A stretch of DNA of 64,000 nt. Source: Neodontobutis hainanensis. Lineage: Eukaryota; Chordata; Actinopteri; Gobiiformes; Odontobutidae. The position numbers were made by a program, and so were the translations under genes. The stretch lies in NCBI GenBank assembly GCA_024349245.1, contig JALDNG010000024.1, positions 5,264,001-5,328,000 on the forward strand, written 5' to 3'. The notes below the pieces were generated by a model. It was not told the DNA's origin. It searched no databases and was given only the letters and a program-made list of their open reading frames with translations. Positions 23,637 to 35,100 of the stretch are shown here, piece after piece (position 1 is the first letter of the stretch; the number at the start of each line of letters is the position of its first letter).

Positions 23637-26600
23637 ATTGTCTGGATAAATCCGTTTACATGGCTGCACTAAAATAACAGTTAATTCTCCAGTATTAATA
23701 TCAGTTTTCAAAAGCTGAACTTCAGAACTGAACTTACTTCATCTTTGTAATTTCTTCTCAAAGGTAGGTAGGTACAGTAGCTTCTGCCCTTCATCAGATG
23801 TTGGATGAGGGGCACAAGCCCAAATAAAAATAATAATAATACAATCTGGTAGCTTTATTTGTTGTGCGGAGCCTTCTTCTGTTTTTTTTTTACTTCTGTT
23901 TTTCTGGTTCTAGTGCACAGGCCCACTGGCTTTGGACGTGTGTGTTATTTTTCTTTTCTGGTATAGTAGCTAAGGCCTACATTTATTTGATTAATTAAAA
24001 AAAAAAAGTAAAAAAGAAAAAGAAAAGAAACAAACAGGATATAAAACAATACACATAATATGGGGAATTAATGATATACTTTACTTATATACGGTTTGTG
24101 CTTAAGATGATTTATTTTATTTTGGCAGTCAGTTGTGGTGGAAAATATTCAGAAAATAAAAAACACAATAATAATTCTCACATGTTACACTTTTAATCAG
24201 CAGCATATGTTTTAGCATTGCGTTTGAAAATGTGTTGCTACAGTACACATTTTACTTCAGGTACCTGATAAATACCCATCTTGCTGCTCCATTCAGGATT
24301 CACCTCTTACCTGCTCAAACAAGTCAGCCACTCTGAGGTGTGAAAATTGCTTTTGCTCTTCAGGATATTTTTAATTTCCTATTAAGGCTCATTACGCTTG
24401 TGTAATTATCCTCTGAAACTCCACACACACACCTGAACCCCGCCTATGAAAGTGCCGACTCTCTCTGTCAAAGACAAACTCCCCAAGTTCACACGGCGTG
24501 ACTGCCCATGCGATGCTCATCCTTGTCCTCGATTTCATTAGACAGGGGGCAGAGAGAGCGTGCTATTCTGGGCAAAAACGCTAACTCTTTGTTGGTTGCT
24601 GAGCCGAAGAGATGTCTCCAATGGCAACTGAGACCTATGGCCTCCCTCTGAGTGTGCTGCTCGTCAGTGTCCATTTCAGTTTCTAATTGTGTTTTGCATG
24701 TGTGCCCGTGTACGGTGAGATGAAACAGGGTTCGATCTATCACTCACAGATCTATAACGGTGGCACAGAGCGAGGGATGAACACTTTAGTGTCAGTTGCA
24801 GACGAGGGAGAAGGAGAGGAGTAATGTGACTGTTATTGATCTTGCCTGGTAATTACAGCTCGATTTATTACCATAGTAAGAGCAGGGAAGGGATCATATT
24901 TAGTTTGGGCTTGTAAGTCAGGTTTTTGGCGAGAAGGAACAAGGTCAGAGCGAGACAGAGATAGATCACTTTACCCCTCCTTCCCCTGAGTGCTGTGAGA
25001 TCTGATCACTGTTGTGCTTGCTGACATCCTCCCCCGTTCTTTCTCGCTCTCTCCACTCATTCCTACTTTCTATTTTTTATTTCCTCATATGACAACACTG
25101 AAGCAGAGACACTTCAGCCCAGCAAGAAGACTTCTTTTTGCTTTCTTTACCTCATTCTGTTAGCCTTCCCATGCATGCTGAGCCTATATGCCTGTCAAAA
25201 GCATCACTTGTAATCATTTCTGAGATGAAGTGTTGATATGATAGGAGATGAAAGTGCGCTCTGTCACTCTAACAACATCCGTGCTAGTGTTTTGTGGCTT
25301 GTTTAAGTGTGGGAGCGTTGGGTTGTTTACAGAGATGTGTAGGCGTTAAGCACGAACTGGTGGGTGCGCACATTTCTCTACTGTATACTGTTTTTGTGGA
25401 GGCAATATTGTTTCTGAATATGTCAGGAGAAAAAAACAACTCTGTTCTCATTGGTGAACCACATCCTGTCTTTCAATGAGTCACAATGAAAACACACTCC
25501 AACCAAAAGAAGAAAAAAATACTATTACAAAACCTTCAGAATGTGTGAAACATAATGAACTTTTATTCTATTATACGATCCCTTATAGTTTAACAAATTA
25601 TTATTTTTTCTTTATCAAAAAAGGTGTAGAGGCCAAAAAGGTTAGATACATTTTTGGCCTCATAAGCCCACTCTGCATGGTTTTCTCTCTCAAATTACAT
25701 AATTTCTTCATTTCCCTAATAAGGCTTGGTTGAGATGCATTAGGAATTTTGTGGATTTTATGATTTTTATGATTTATTATTATTATTTTATTTTATTATC
25801 ACATAATTGGTTCATGTTTTTGTGTCATGTGTACATGTACTGATTTATTGTAAACCTGCATTTGTAAAATAGCCTAATAGGAAAATAGACAATGATTCAG
25901 TTGTTCAGTAAATTTTGATGATCAAAGCTTTGCATGTCGTTTCAAGCATTATAGGATTTGTACTTTTGAATTATTTTATATTCTTTGACAAAAAGAAACA
26001 AGCTTGCTTTTTGACATTTTTTTAAAGCATCACAATATAACTTATTACTCATTACACAAAATTATAGTCTCAAAATCATTAAGATATTTTTTGCCTGAAT
26101 GTCATTGGGATGGTTCCCTTTCATTAAAACGGTACGCCTGGCTCACCAAATTCTGCACTACCATTTCACAAAAAACTATCTACTATCTCACCTTTACCGG
26201 TCATACACATCCTGAAAATATGATATAGTTTGAGATGTAATTGTCTTGCGTATCTTGTACTCAGATTATTGCAAAGTTTGAAACATTCTTTAAGGTTACA
26301 TACCAAATGTCTTTAAGTAAAGCCATTCATTTTTGTACAATATATGAGAGAAGTGACATTGTATTGCTGCATAGATTGCATTAAAAAAGAAAACAAGGAT
26401 GTTTCATAAGGCTGTTTAAAAATAATTTGATATTATTCATAGCTGACTTGAGTTTGCTGGTGTATGTTGCTATGGTAATGCACTGGCAGCATTCCAGTAA
26501 TAGATTGATTTCAGTCTAGTTATTCTATACAGCCCAACCCAAGAATGGAACAAATCTTTTCCTCGGTCCTCGTGTGTAAGTTTGTGCGTGCGTATCTTTG

Positions 26601-26670
26601 CCTTATCAATCTGTAAGAGCTCTATTGATTGGCCAAAAGATATTTCCTCTAATGTGCTTGGTGAATAAAA
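23637..26670. other. Intergenic sequence, no gene seen
   Basis: No coding exon is recognised. Short blocks around 24.36-24.42 kb and 24.84-24.92 kb, rich in TAATTA-like words on an otherwise mixed background, look like possible conserved non-coding elements, but only a cross-species alignment could show this. Confidence 0.45.
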
Positions 26671-26697
26671 GTGTGTGTGTGTGTGTGTGTGTGTGTG
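26671..26697. repeat. (TG)n microsatellite
   Basis: A pure TG tract of about 27 bases. Confidence 0.93.
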
Positions 26698-28745
26698 GGG
26701 CAGCTTTCACTTATAGCCTCAGAGCTCTTAAGAATATCTATCTATCAACATTTCCAGGCACTGGATTCGGTATAGGCGGTTCGATCACGCAGGAAGAAAA
26801 TAGCATCACACTGCCAACACACCCCAGGAGAACCGCTCCAGCATGTTTATGTTTACACTGTAGGAGGCGCATATATCTCTGATAGGTTGAACAGTAGAGC
26901 ATTAGCTTTGTGTCAGAGCTTACAATGTGCTCAGTAGCACTGCACAATCTAAACAATGTGGTGTTTTGTTTTTAATTGGGCTTAGCTTGAACATCGCTCT
27001 GTGTGGATGCCTCCTGCCCTGGAATGATGTGATGCATTGTGATGATAATGTCTCTCTCGTTTTTTTACACTCGAGCACCATTTGCTCTCTTCAGGCCTCG
27101 TGTAGGACTTGGAGAGTCACAGATCTACCATTTAGCTCTCAGCGGGAGGAGAGGCGAGGGGGAATCAGTCGCTTCTGCTCTCTTCTCTCACTTAACAAAA
27201 GCCTCTGATGAAGACAACACGCGTTCTGCCTCTCTGGCCCTATGTCTCCCTCCTAGACTCACACTCATTTGTCTCGTGCTCTACTCTTGTTTAACAGTTC
27301 AAGAGCTGGTTGAACATGGCAGCTCTGACACTTTTCACATTTCTGGCCCTTTGTTGTGCGTGCTATCACATGCCTTATGTGAACTTGTGAGTAGCTGAGT
27401 TCATGTGTGATTGTTAGTACAGCACAGGCTTGTTGTGCACTTGTCTGTCAATGTTAGAGCCTTGTTTTCTCACACTCTGTTCTGTGCCACTGTGCCAGTA
27501 AGTGTTACACAACATACACTTACATATGTGTTTCCTCCTCAGTATCCTTCGAAGATGTTGTTCCTTTGTTTCCAGCCACTGACGTCTGTGTAATTATCTT
27601 TAACACACATGTAGCCTACAATGTTCCGCGTCTGCTTTTCAGACCACCTAGTGCTGTAGCAGGAGTGGATCGTAGCTTGTTGCGCAGTGGAAATGGCTGA
27701 ACAGCCTCTCTAATTACACTTCACCCACTGACACTAATTTACATAAAAACACAATCTCACTCCAATATAAACCTTCATTATCTCTGGATTCCATTCTGTA
27801 GGGCATGATATTTTGGCTGTTACATTTCATTCAAGCCCACTTTCTTTCTGTTTAGTCATTACACTAAGTGAGAGCCACAAATAAAGACAATATCATCGCA
27901 GAATGTCTCATTTTTTGGTAAAGGTAACGGTGTAATGACACAATTAGTTTGACAACATTGGCATTTGGAAACTCTTATGACCATGCCAATTAATATATTT
28001 TTTGTTCTTTTTCAGGGAAGGCTGGAAAGCCATTAACTTGTTTATCGACAACCACACACATATTTTCTGTATTTTGTATCCGTCTTGTTTCCAAAAAAAT
28101 ACATACCTTAAATGCAGACACTCAATAAGCTCTATTGTGAGGCCATTATAATGTGAATGAGGGACCCAGCAGCACCATTGAGACTGCAGTGAGTGAGCGT
28201 TTGTCAGCGCAAATAGGTTAGAAGAGATTGATGAAGTAGTGAGAAGGGGGATAGGGAGCCCCTAATGGAGTTAAAAACATGCTATGATTGACATGCTGTA
28301 TCTGATGATTGACACAAGACACAAGTGGGACTAATGGGCACAAGTGTGATTTGAATTCTGAAGCTTTTTAGGCCTGGATATGTTTCAGACATTTTTACAC
28401 CAGCTTTAGTTCTTCTTCTCATCCTCCTTCTACACCCAGCCCTTGTTATTGCTTTAGGAGCTACACAAATTGGCACTGGTATGGATACATACACCAGAGC
28501 AGCCCAGTCAGTCAGACTGAAAATAATTTATATTTTTTACCTTTATAGAGAATTTTGATATCAGCTGTGATGTTGCTTTTGCATGTAGCCAATTAATAAT
28601 ATTTTGACCAATTATAAGGTTTAGGTCTTAATCTACACATAATTATAGACTCAACAGCTCTGTATTAAGATAGCCTAACAAAGTCTTGACCCAAATCTCG
28701 CAGCTACCGGTGCCAGTCAACACCTAAACACACCGGTACCGGGTC
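26698..28745. other. Upstream flank of ndst3, no gene seen
   Basis: About 2 kb ahead of the CpG-rich promoter segment. The open frame at 27039-27398 (119 codons) has no recognisable domain. No repeat family is recognised. Confidence 0.5.
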
Positions 28746-29260
28746 CGTATTCGCTGATGCCTTGAGGAAAAGGCTGTTTGTGTCAATCAAGCCCTGCGCC
28801 CCCTCCCCTTCTCTCCCGCCCATCTCGCGCCTCTTAAAGCCGAGCATTTCCACGCGGCAGCCAGTCGTTAACAGGCGGCCCAATATCTCTCCCACTCATG
28901 TCCTAATCTCCACCTTAAAGCGTCCAGATAAAGGCACAAGTGGCCGTGGCGGCGGAGCGGGGAAGACAGCGGGGGAGACGGGAGTGAGTGAAGGAGAAGG
29001 ATGCTGAAAAGGGGGAGGAGAAGGGCTCATTCCGGCTGGCCGCCCCTACTGCTCTAAAACCAGGAGAGAGGGAGTGAGTGAGTGAGTGGAGAGATGGCAG
29101 AAAGCTTTAGCGTCCAAAACACACGGGAGTGGTGCGCCACCGAGAGCGGAGTCCCGGACCCACCCGAAGCAGCGGCAGCATCACAGCCTTCGGTCCACCG
29201 GCACACCTCCTCCCCGCACGGCAGCGTCTCCGCACCGGCCAGAGGTAAGCGCTCCGCCCG
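28746..29260 (+). promoter_or_regulatory. CpG-rich promoter region of ndst3
   Basis: Base composition shifts abruptly from AT-rich to GC- and CpG-rich across about 500 bases. It contains GGCGGCGGAGCGGGG-type Sp1-like boxes (about 28946-28965) and AT-richer words (CTTAAAGC near 28833 and 28915, CTCTAAAACC near 29052). This looks like a vertebrate CpG-island promoter. It ends at a consensus splice donor, and the first coding exon of ndst3 follows 1.65 kb downstream in the same orientation. The transcription start cannot be fixed from sequence alone. Confidence 0.65.
28960..29244 (+). other. ndst3: Probable 5' non-coding exon 1 of ndst3
   Basis: The right border is supported by the donor CCAGAG|GTAAGC at 29244/29245, a near-perfect consensus; the left border is only approximate. 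NDST genes commonly have 5' untranslated exons ahead of the large first coding exon, and the next strong acceptor on this strand (30891-30892) opens that exon. An ATG at 29094 starts a reading frame that stays open to the donor; it is treated as an upstream ORF. Confidence 0.55.
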
Positions 29261-30921
29261 CTGTTCTGTCGTACCTGAAACTTTAACAAAAGGCACCGGG
29301 AACACTTTGAGATATTGTTAATTGTGTCGGTGCAGGCTACGTTTTACTATTAGCATCTGTCTGGCGCTTTGGAAGTCACAATTCTGCACTATAGCCTTTT
29401 GTGTAGCTTTTGTAGATGTAACCTTTGTGCTTTTAGATTTCCAGGAATTCCCCTTTTTTATATTTTAGTGAACATAAGATTAAATTTGGTATTAAAGCGT
29501 ATTGCAATGCAGGTCTAAAGAAATAAAAGGAAAAAGAGTTTTATCTCAATTTGCTAGGCTAACTAAAGCTCCAGAGCATCATACGGTTTATTCAAGTGCT
29601 TTCATATGGAATTCAATATTAACTAGATAAAAGTTCCTTTTATTTATAGGTAACTATTAAACAAGCATTAGTTTCTAAACTGTGCAGGCTACTGCAGGAA
29701 TAAATTGTCACATGCTTATAGAGCATTGTCTATTCTGCATAACTAGAAATTTATTTTGTTTTACTGTAAAGTTAACTTCCATGAGTTCTGTTTTGGACTA
29801 AATCCTGTTATAGCGCCCCCCTGTGGCTCTACCTAATGTACGGAACAGGATACTTGAAGTAGCTATCATATGCAATGAAGGTAGACTTCTTTGAAGAAGA
29901 CTGGTCCAGTTTCAGATGTCATATATCCAGTTTGAATTAAGAAAGTCTAATCTAGGCAACTCTTTGCCTTACACATGGCAACTACTGAGTTGTCAAACAA
30001 AGTGGAACTGGAAGGACTTTTATTGGGTCCGCTCAGATATAACTTTTCAACTTAGTAAAACTTGGACTTAATAGCCAAAGGGGGGCTCTTATTCTTCTCA
30101 TTTTTCAAAAATCATTTCTTCAAGTGATTGGAGACCCTCATATTTAAGTTTTCTTTGCATGTGCATGCTAAAGGAGCAAAGCAAGAGGAACATAATATTG
30201 ATATTCAAGTCAGAAGGAGGGAAAAGGGTATAGAGAGCTACAGAGAGAGTGGAGCATTGAGAGAAAGGAGAGTGAAAAGGATGCTGTGGGATCTTTTCTT
30301 GTCTCTGGCTCCCGGCACATACATTAAGATGCTAATCCTGGTCTTTTTTGTCTCTCTCTATAATTTATTGCGTTTTGTTCTTCTCTCTACTCTGTCTCAT
30401 TCTTGCACTTTGTCTTGCTCTTCACTTCCTCTGTACTGTCATGGGCTCCCACCAGATTAGTCCTCTTGGCAAAAGGATTCCAACTCTAATTTTGTGGTAT
30501 TTCAGATGATTAGGTTCAGAAATAGGACAGGAGTGCACAGAGTTTGGTGCAATTAGAGGAATTCTCCGCAGAGCTTTATAGGACTGATTAGATGAGCTGG
30601 GATCTACCTTTCCAGCACCGCCACACACAACCAGCTGTTGTTTATTTGCAACGATTGACTTTTAGGTTTGTGCTTTTAACTGAGATGTCACTTTGTGTGT
30701 GTGTGTGCCAGAGGTTGGATAAGCCCTAAGGAAGTGAGTTGTTTTCAATCAGCTCTGTAGTTACCAGCTGTGCCCTCACTTTCCCCAGGGTGGCACAGCC
30801 TAGGTACACGCACAGAACTAATGCATACTATTCAACCTTGGCCAACAAACTCACTCTTTCTTCTTTTCTCCTTGTCCCCTTTTTCTCTGCAGACATTAAT
30901 CATCACATGCTCTGCATGTAA
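29094..30921 (+). promoter_or_regulatory. Predicted upstream ORF spanning the exon 1/exon 2 junction
   Basis: If exon 1 (to 29244) is joined to exon 2 (from 30893), the ATG at 29094 reads 59 codons and stops at TAA 30919-30921, well before the main start at 31117. The context GAGATGG has a purine at -3 and G at +4, so it could be used. The predicted peptide starts MAESFSV and matches no protein I know. Its role, if any, would be to reduce translation of the main frame. Confidence 0.4.
29245..30892 (+). other. ndst3: ndst3 intron 1
   Basis: A 1648-base intron with GTAAGC donor and an acceptor preceded by a long pyrimidine tract (TTTTCTCTGCAG ending at 30892). No repeat family is recognised inside. 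The segment at about 30440-30620 is compositionally balanced and contains several ATTAG/AATTAG words; it is a possible conserved element. Confidence 0.6.
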
Positions 30922-31116
30922 TTCCTCAGTGTGGACTGGAAGAAGAGTCGCTCCACTTGGTTTCCTCCATGTTTGTTCTTAAATATCCAGCACATCTGCC
31001 CTTTTTACCTGCCATGGTGACATGACACAACCCTGAGTGGCTTCAGACAATCTCCTGGGCTCTTTAAACCCAAACAGCAGACTGTAAAAGACATCCATAC
31101 GAGTGTTGGCGTGACG
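30893..31116 (+). promoter_or_regulatory. ndst3: 5' UTR part of exon 2 with upstream ATGs
   Basis: This 224-base leader precedes the start codon. It contains an upstream reading frame beginning at ATG 30969 (18 codons, stop TGA 31023-31025). An internal ATG of that frame at 31014 stands in a strong context (GCCATGG). A further ATG at 31022 opens a 4-codon frame. None runs in frame into the main coding sequence. Such leaders usually lower translation of the main frame. Confidence 0.55.
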
Positions 31117-32121
31117 ATGACGGTAGCAGTGCGATTTCGCCGTCACTTGCGCCGGCTGCTTCTCCTGCTGGCGTCCTGTTGTCTCCTTTCCCTCCTCCTC
31201 TCTGCCTACTTCCTGTTCACAAACTCCTCCCCCTCCATGCAGTTGGGACAGTCTGTTGAGCCCGCCTGCTCCCAGCCGCTGTCTATGTCCTCCCCATACC
31301 GCCAACTGCCCTACCCGTACCCCCCTAACCCCCCTCACACGCACATCCACACTGACCCTGTGGTACTGGTCCTGGTGGAGTCCCAGTACTCCCAGCTGGG
31401 TCAGGACATTGTGGCTATACTGGAGTCAGCACATTTCCAGTTTCGCATGGAGATCGCCTCAGGAAAAGGTGACCTTCCACCGCTCACGGAAAAAGGCCGT
31501 GGACGTTATTCGCTCATTATTTATGAGAATCTTTTAAAGTATGCTCATGCAGACACGTGGAACAGACAGTTGTTGCATCAGTACTGCACAGAGTACAGAG
31601 TGGGCATTATTGGTTTTTACCGCTCCACTGAAAACTCCCCTCCTATACTCAAACTGCGAGGCCTCCCGCTGGTGCTAAAGACCAACCAGGCTTTAATGGA
31701 CTGCTGTGTTGTGTCCAGTTCCCCTCTCCTCCACCTCACTAAATCTGGCTCGGACAGAGGGCCTTTACCTGGAGAGGACTGGACTTCGTTCTTTTCCAAT
31801 CACTCCACTTACCAAGCTGTGCTGCATGCACGGGCCAGAGAGGGAGCCCCCGGGGCAGGTAGTGGAGATAATCCAGGACCTGGCTTTAGCGCTGGACTCC
31901 AAGCCACTGTTGTCCAGGACATGGGCCTGTACGACGGGGTCAGGAGGGTATTATTTGGCCAGGGGCTGGGATACTGGCTGCACAGACTCATCCTGGTAGA
32001 TGCCATCTCCTACCTCACAGACAGGAAGCTGTCTCTAGGGCTGGACCGACACATACTGGTGGATATAGATGACATCTTTGTGGGAAAAGAGGGGACCCGC
32101 ATGAACACCAAGGATGTGAAG
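31117..32121 (+). CDS. ndst3: ndst3 exon 2 (first coding exon), residues 1-335
   Basis: The start is the ATG at 31117; a GTG six bases earlier extends the open frame but is not a eukaryotic start. The exon encodes the basic cytosolic tail, a Leu-rich membrane anchor (14-34), a Pro/Tyr/His-rich stem and the N-terminal domain. It ends with the strongly conserved VDIDDIFVGKEGTRM block (315-329), including metal ligand D319. NHST (228-231) is a glycosylation sequon. A Gly/Pro/Ala-rich loop at about 238-261 replaces a less Gly-rich segment in mammalian relatives. The exon ends AAG|GTATTG in phase 0; that donor is weak at positions +4 to +6. Reading on into the intron would add five codons and a stop. 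Confidence 0.95.
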
Positions 32122-35100
32122 GTATTGTTGATAAAATGAAGGAGGTAATGCATTTTTGAGCGTGTCTCTTAGAGAGAATGACGTCATGCAAGTTTTTAAG
32201 CTGCCACTCGTTCATATTGCATTATTAAAGTTGTTGTTTATTCGGCAAGTGTACATTATATAAGTTAATCCGGTGGGAGTTTGAGAACTTAACACCAGAC
32301 TACTTTGCAGACATTGCTACTTATAATAAACAGTATGGGTATTTTGACTTTTCAGTGCACAAAAACATTATCTGGCATTATCATGTTTATGTTTGTGTAT
32401 GTATTAAGTTCATGTTGCAGATAATAACTCCAGTGTGAAAGTACTAAGAAACAGTGCTCCATGTGCATTACATTTAAGCGTGGCTGTCATTTCAATACAC
32501 TTTAGATAGCTCAAATTGAGATTGGTTTTGTCAACCTAATTTATACCGTGTTTACTAAGACTTTCGAAAACCGTGATGAAAATCTTCGGCACAGTCAACA
32601 CTTGAGCAAAAGATTTCACCGGGAGGGTATATGAGAGGGTTTGAGCCTGGGCACGAGTGCAAGGAGTGGTATTTAGTAAAGCTTGTGTAGGGTTGGAGTG
32701 TATGTTGTACACCAAGTACATTCTGCATTAGGCATATGAGTTGGCCTACACCAAGAGGGTATTTATCTCAACTGGAGGTTTTAAGCAAAAGTAAAGAGGC
32801 CATTTAGGGGAACAAAGAAGTAGACTGAAAGAGACAAGGAGGAGGGCTGAGGGAGAGAAAGAAAAGAACTGAATGAACCAGTGAAAAGATGAATGGCACT
32901 TATTTCTCTTTTCCCACGTTCCTCCTCTTAAAGGAACTAAAGGGAAGTCAGCCATGCACCCCGCTTCTCAAGACAGCTATTGTTTCAACACACATTCTTG
33001 CATGAGCGCGTACACACCTCATTCACTCCTATGTGTACATACTCTCATATAATATTTACATATAAACCCTTTTTGTGCGACTGTAGCGCTCCTTAAATAT
33101 GTGAGCCACATACAAGAAAAAAACCTTTTCAAATGTGTGGTCACACTCATATCTTTAGTATTGTGGATAATAATAACATTTTGGTGACTAATAGAAAAAG
33201 ATATTTCATATAACCTTCCTTTTTACAAAACATGTTTTTTGGACCATGTTAGGACCATTAAGTCTGGCTCTTTTTGTGTCATCTCTTTGCTTTTGCATAG
33301 ATGACAAGTGATAAAGATGTTAAAAAAATTTATGGTCACCTCAAATAAATGCAATATATTAAAATGTAAAAAAAAGAAATTTTTCTCCATCATTCAGGGG
33401 ACAGGAATAGTACTCACTGTGTTATGTGGGGGATTAATGCTGTCAGGAGAGGCTTAGACCAAAGGTATCTGCATGTTGTATCTCTATGTAGGCCTACTGT
33501 ATATGTGAGTAGGTGTTTTATCAATCACTTCTTTAAATTAGAATGTCACTTTTAAGTCAGCGGCTGACAGCTGTCCTATCAAAGGCTGAAGAAAAGCAAG
33601 CCACCTGTCCACGGCTCAAACTTGACGTGGGGAATAGGAAAAGGGGTTGAGAAAACAGGAATGCAGTGGGTGGTGAAGTGAAGAGAAATTCCACCACCCT
33701 TGAATTTAAAAAGGATGCTTGTATCCAAAAAGGATAAAAGAGTGCAGATTCACGCACTGTCACACAGCGTGCATGCACACACTGACAAAACGAGCACACA
33801 GACTTTCTCTATTTGGAGTTTTCATTTTAAGTCTGCCTGACTCTTCAGCTTTGTAGCATAAATATACATGAGGATGAACCGGTGCCATAACAGAAAGGAC
33901 AGCGTAGATGGAGAAAGGTATAAGAAAAAAGGCCAGAACAGCACAGACAGACTAATGGCATTTGTAACACTCAGGGTGTTCGCATGTTCATCTCTGCTTC
34001 AGGACAGTTGGCAGTCACAGAAAGTGGAAGGTAGAGAAGGGTGCCCAGGGAAACAGCTAGCAGCAAAGTTTGTGATTTGAGGGAAACAAAATGCTGGGGG
34101 GAAATCAGGAAGCAGAGGAGGGGAGGGAATGTTGTGATTGCCACCACACTGCCTCCTGAGATGGAGCTTCGAGTGTAGTTGTCAGATTAAAACTTGAACA
34201 TAGTCTGTACGCAAATATATAGACACAAATAGTCACCGTATCAAGTCTCAAATGTTAGGCACTTTCATCTCGATTGCCTCTGACTGTGCCGCTGCACTAA
34301 ATGTCACCCGTCCTTCCTCCGTGTTTTTCCATCTGACACTGCTCAAGAAATAACTGCATGCTAAACATTTATTTTCAAAAAGTTGACAGTTGTATTAGTG
34401 AATTTGGTTTTCATATGTCTTCCAAACATATGTCAAGGAAAGAACTCTCCAACACACAAAATACTCAACGTCTTAAATATTTTGTATACAGTGCTTAATT
34501 TGTGGAGGAACACGAATCTCCTAAATTTGTGACTGGAACCTATTTGACAGCATCTGGCACCTTTTTTTTTTCAGGAAAAGTTTCTAAAAAGTAAAAGTTA
34601 ATGTGACCTGTTTTTAAACATTTTGAACATTGATTTATAACTCAGCCTGTAGAAACACACCATTAGTTTGTTAAAATTGCATCATTAAGACACAAAAATA
34701 AATATTACAGTCTTTATAACAATATATATTCCATATATTCCTTTACTTTGTTTTCCTTTTATTTAAGGAAAGTATTGCTGTCGCAATACTTTCCTTAAAT
34801 ATTGTCTCTTCAAATTAAGCACTGCGTGTATAGTGTAGAATCTGTTGGTTTGGGCTGAGGTTTGATGTTGAGGTTTGAAACCTGTGCATTTATTCTGAAT
34901 TTAGGTCTAATCAATAAAAAAAAACTGTAATTGTAGCTGTGTATGCAAGTGCAAAATGTAAGCTGTAAACGTTTTAATTCTTATTATGCTACATCCTGCA
35001 TATTAGGTCTAAACCATATCAGTACATTAATTTAAAGTCTTAGTATTCTCAAGCTATTATCCTCCTTCGGTGTTTCCCTTGATTGTGTGTGCGGCTGGAT

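Noticed and set aside
29082..29321. Frame starting MSGEMAESF as an independent protein-coding gene
   Set aside because: It runs across a strong splice donor at 29244, matches no protein I know, and is better explained as an upstream ORF in a CpG-rich first exon.
31111..31116. Start of the ndst3 frame at GTG 31111
   Set aside because: GTG is not an ordinary start in vertebrate genes, and an ATG follows in frame at 31117 with A at -3; the shorter N-terminus also fits the family.
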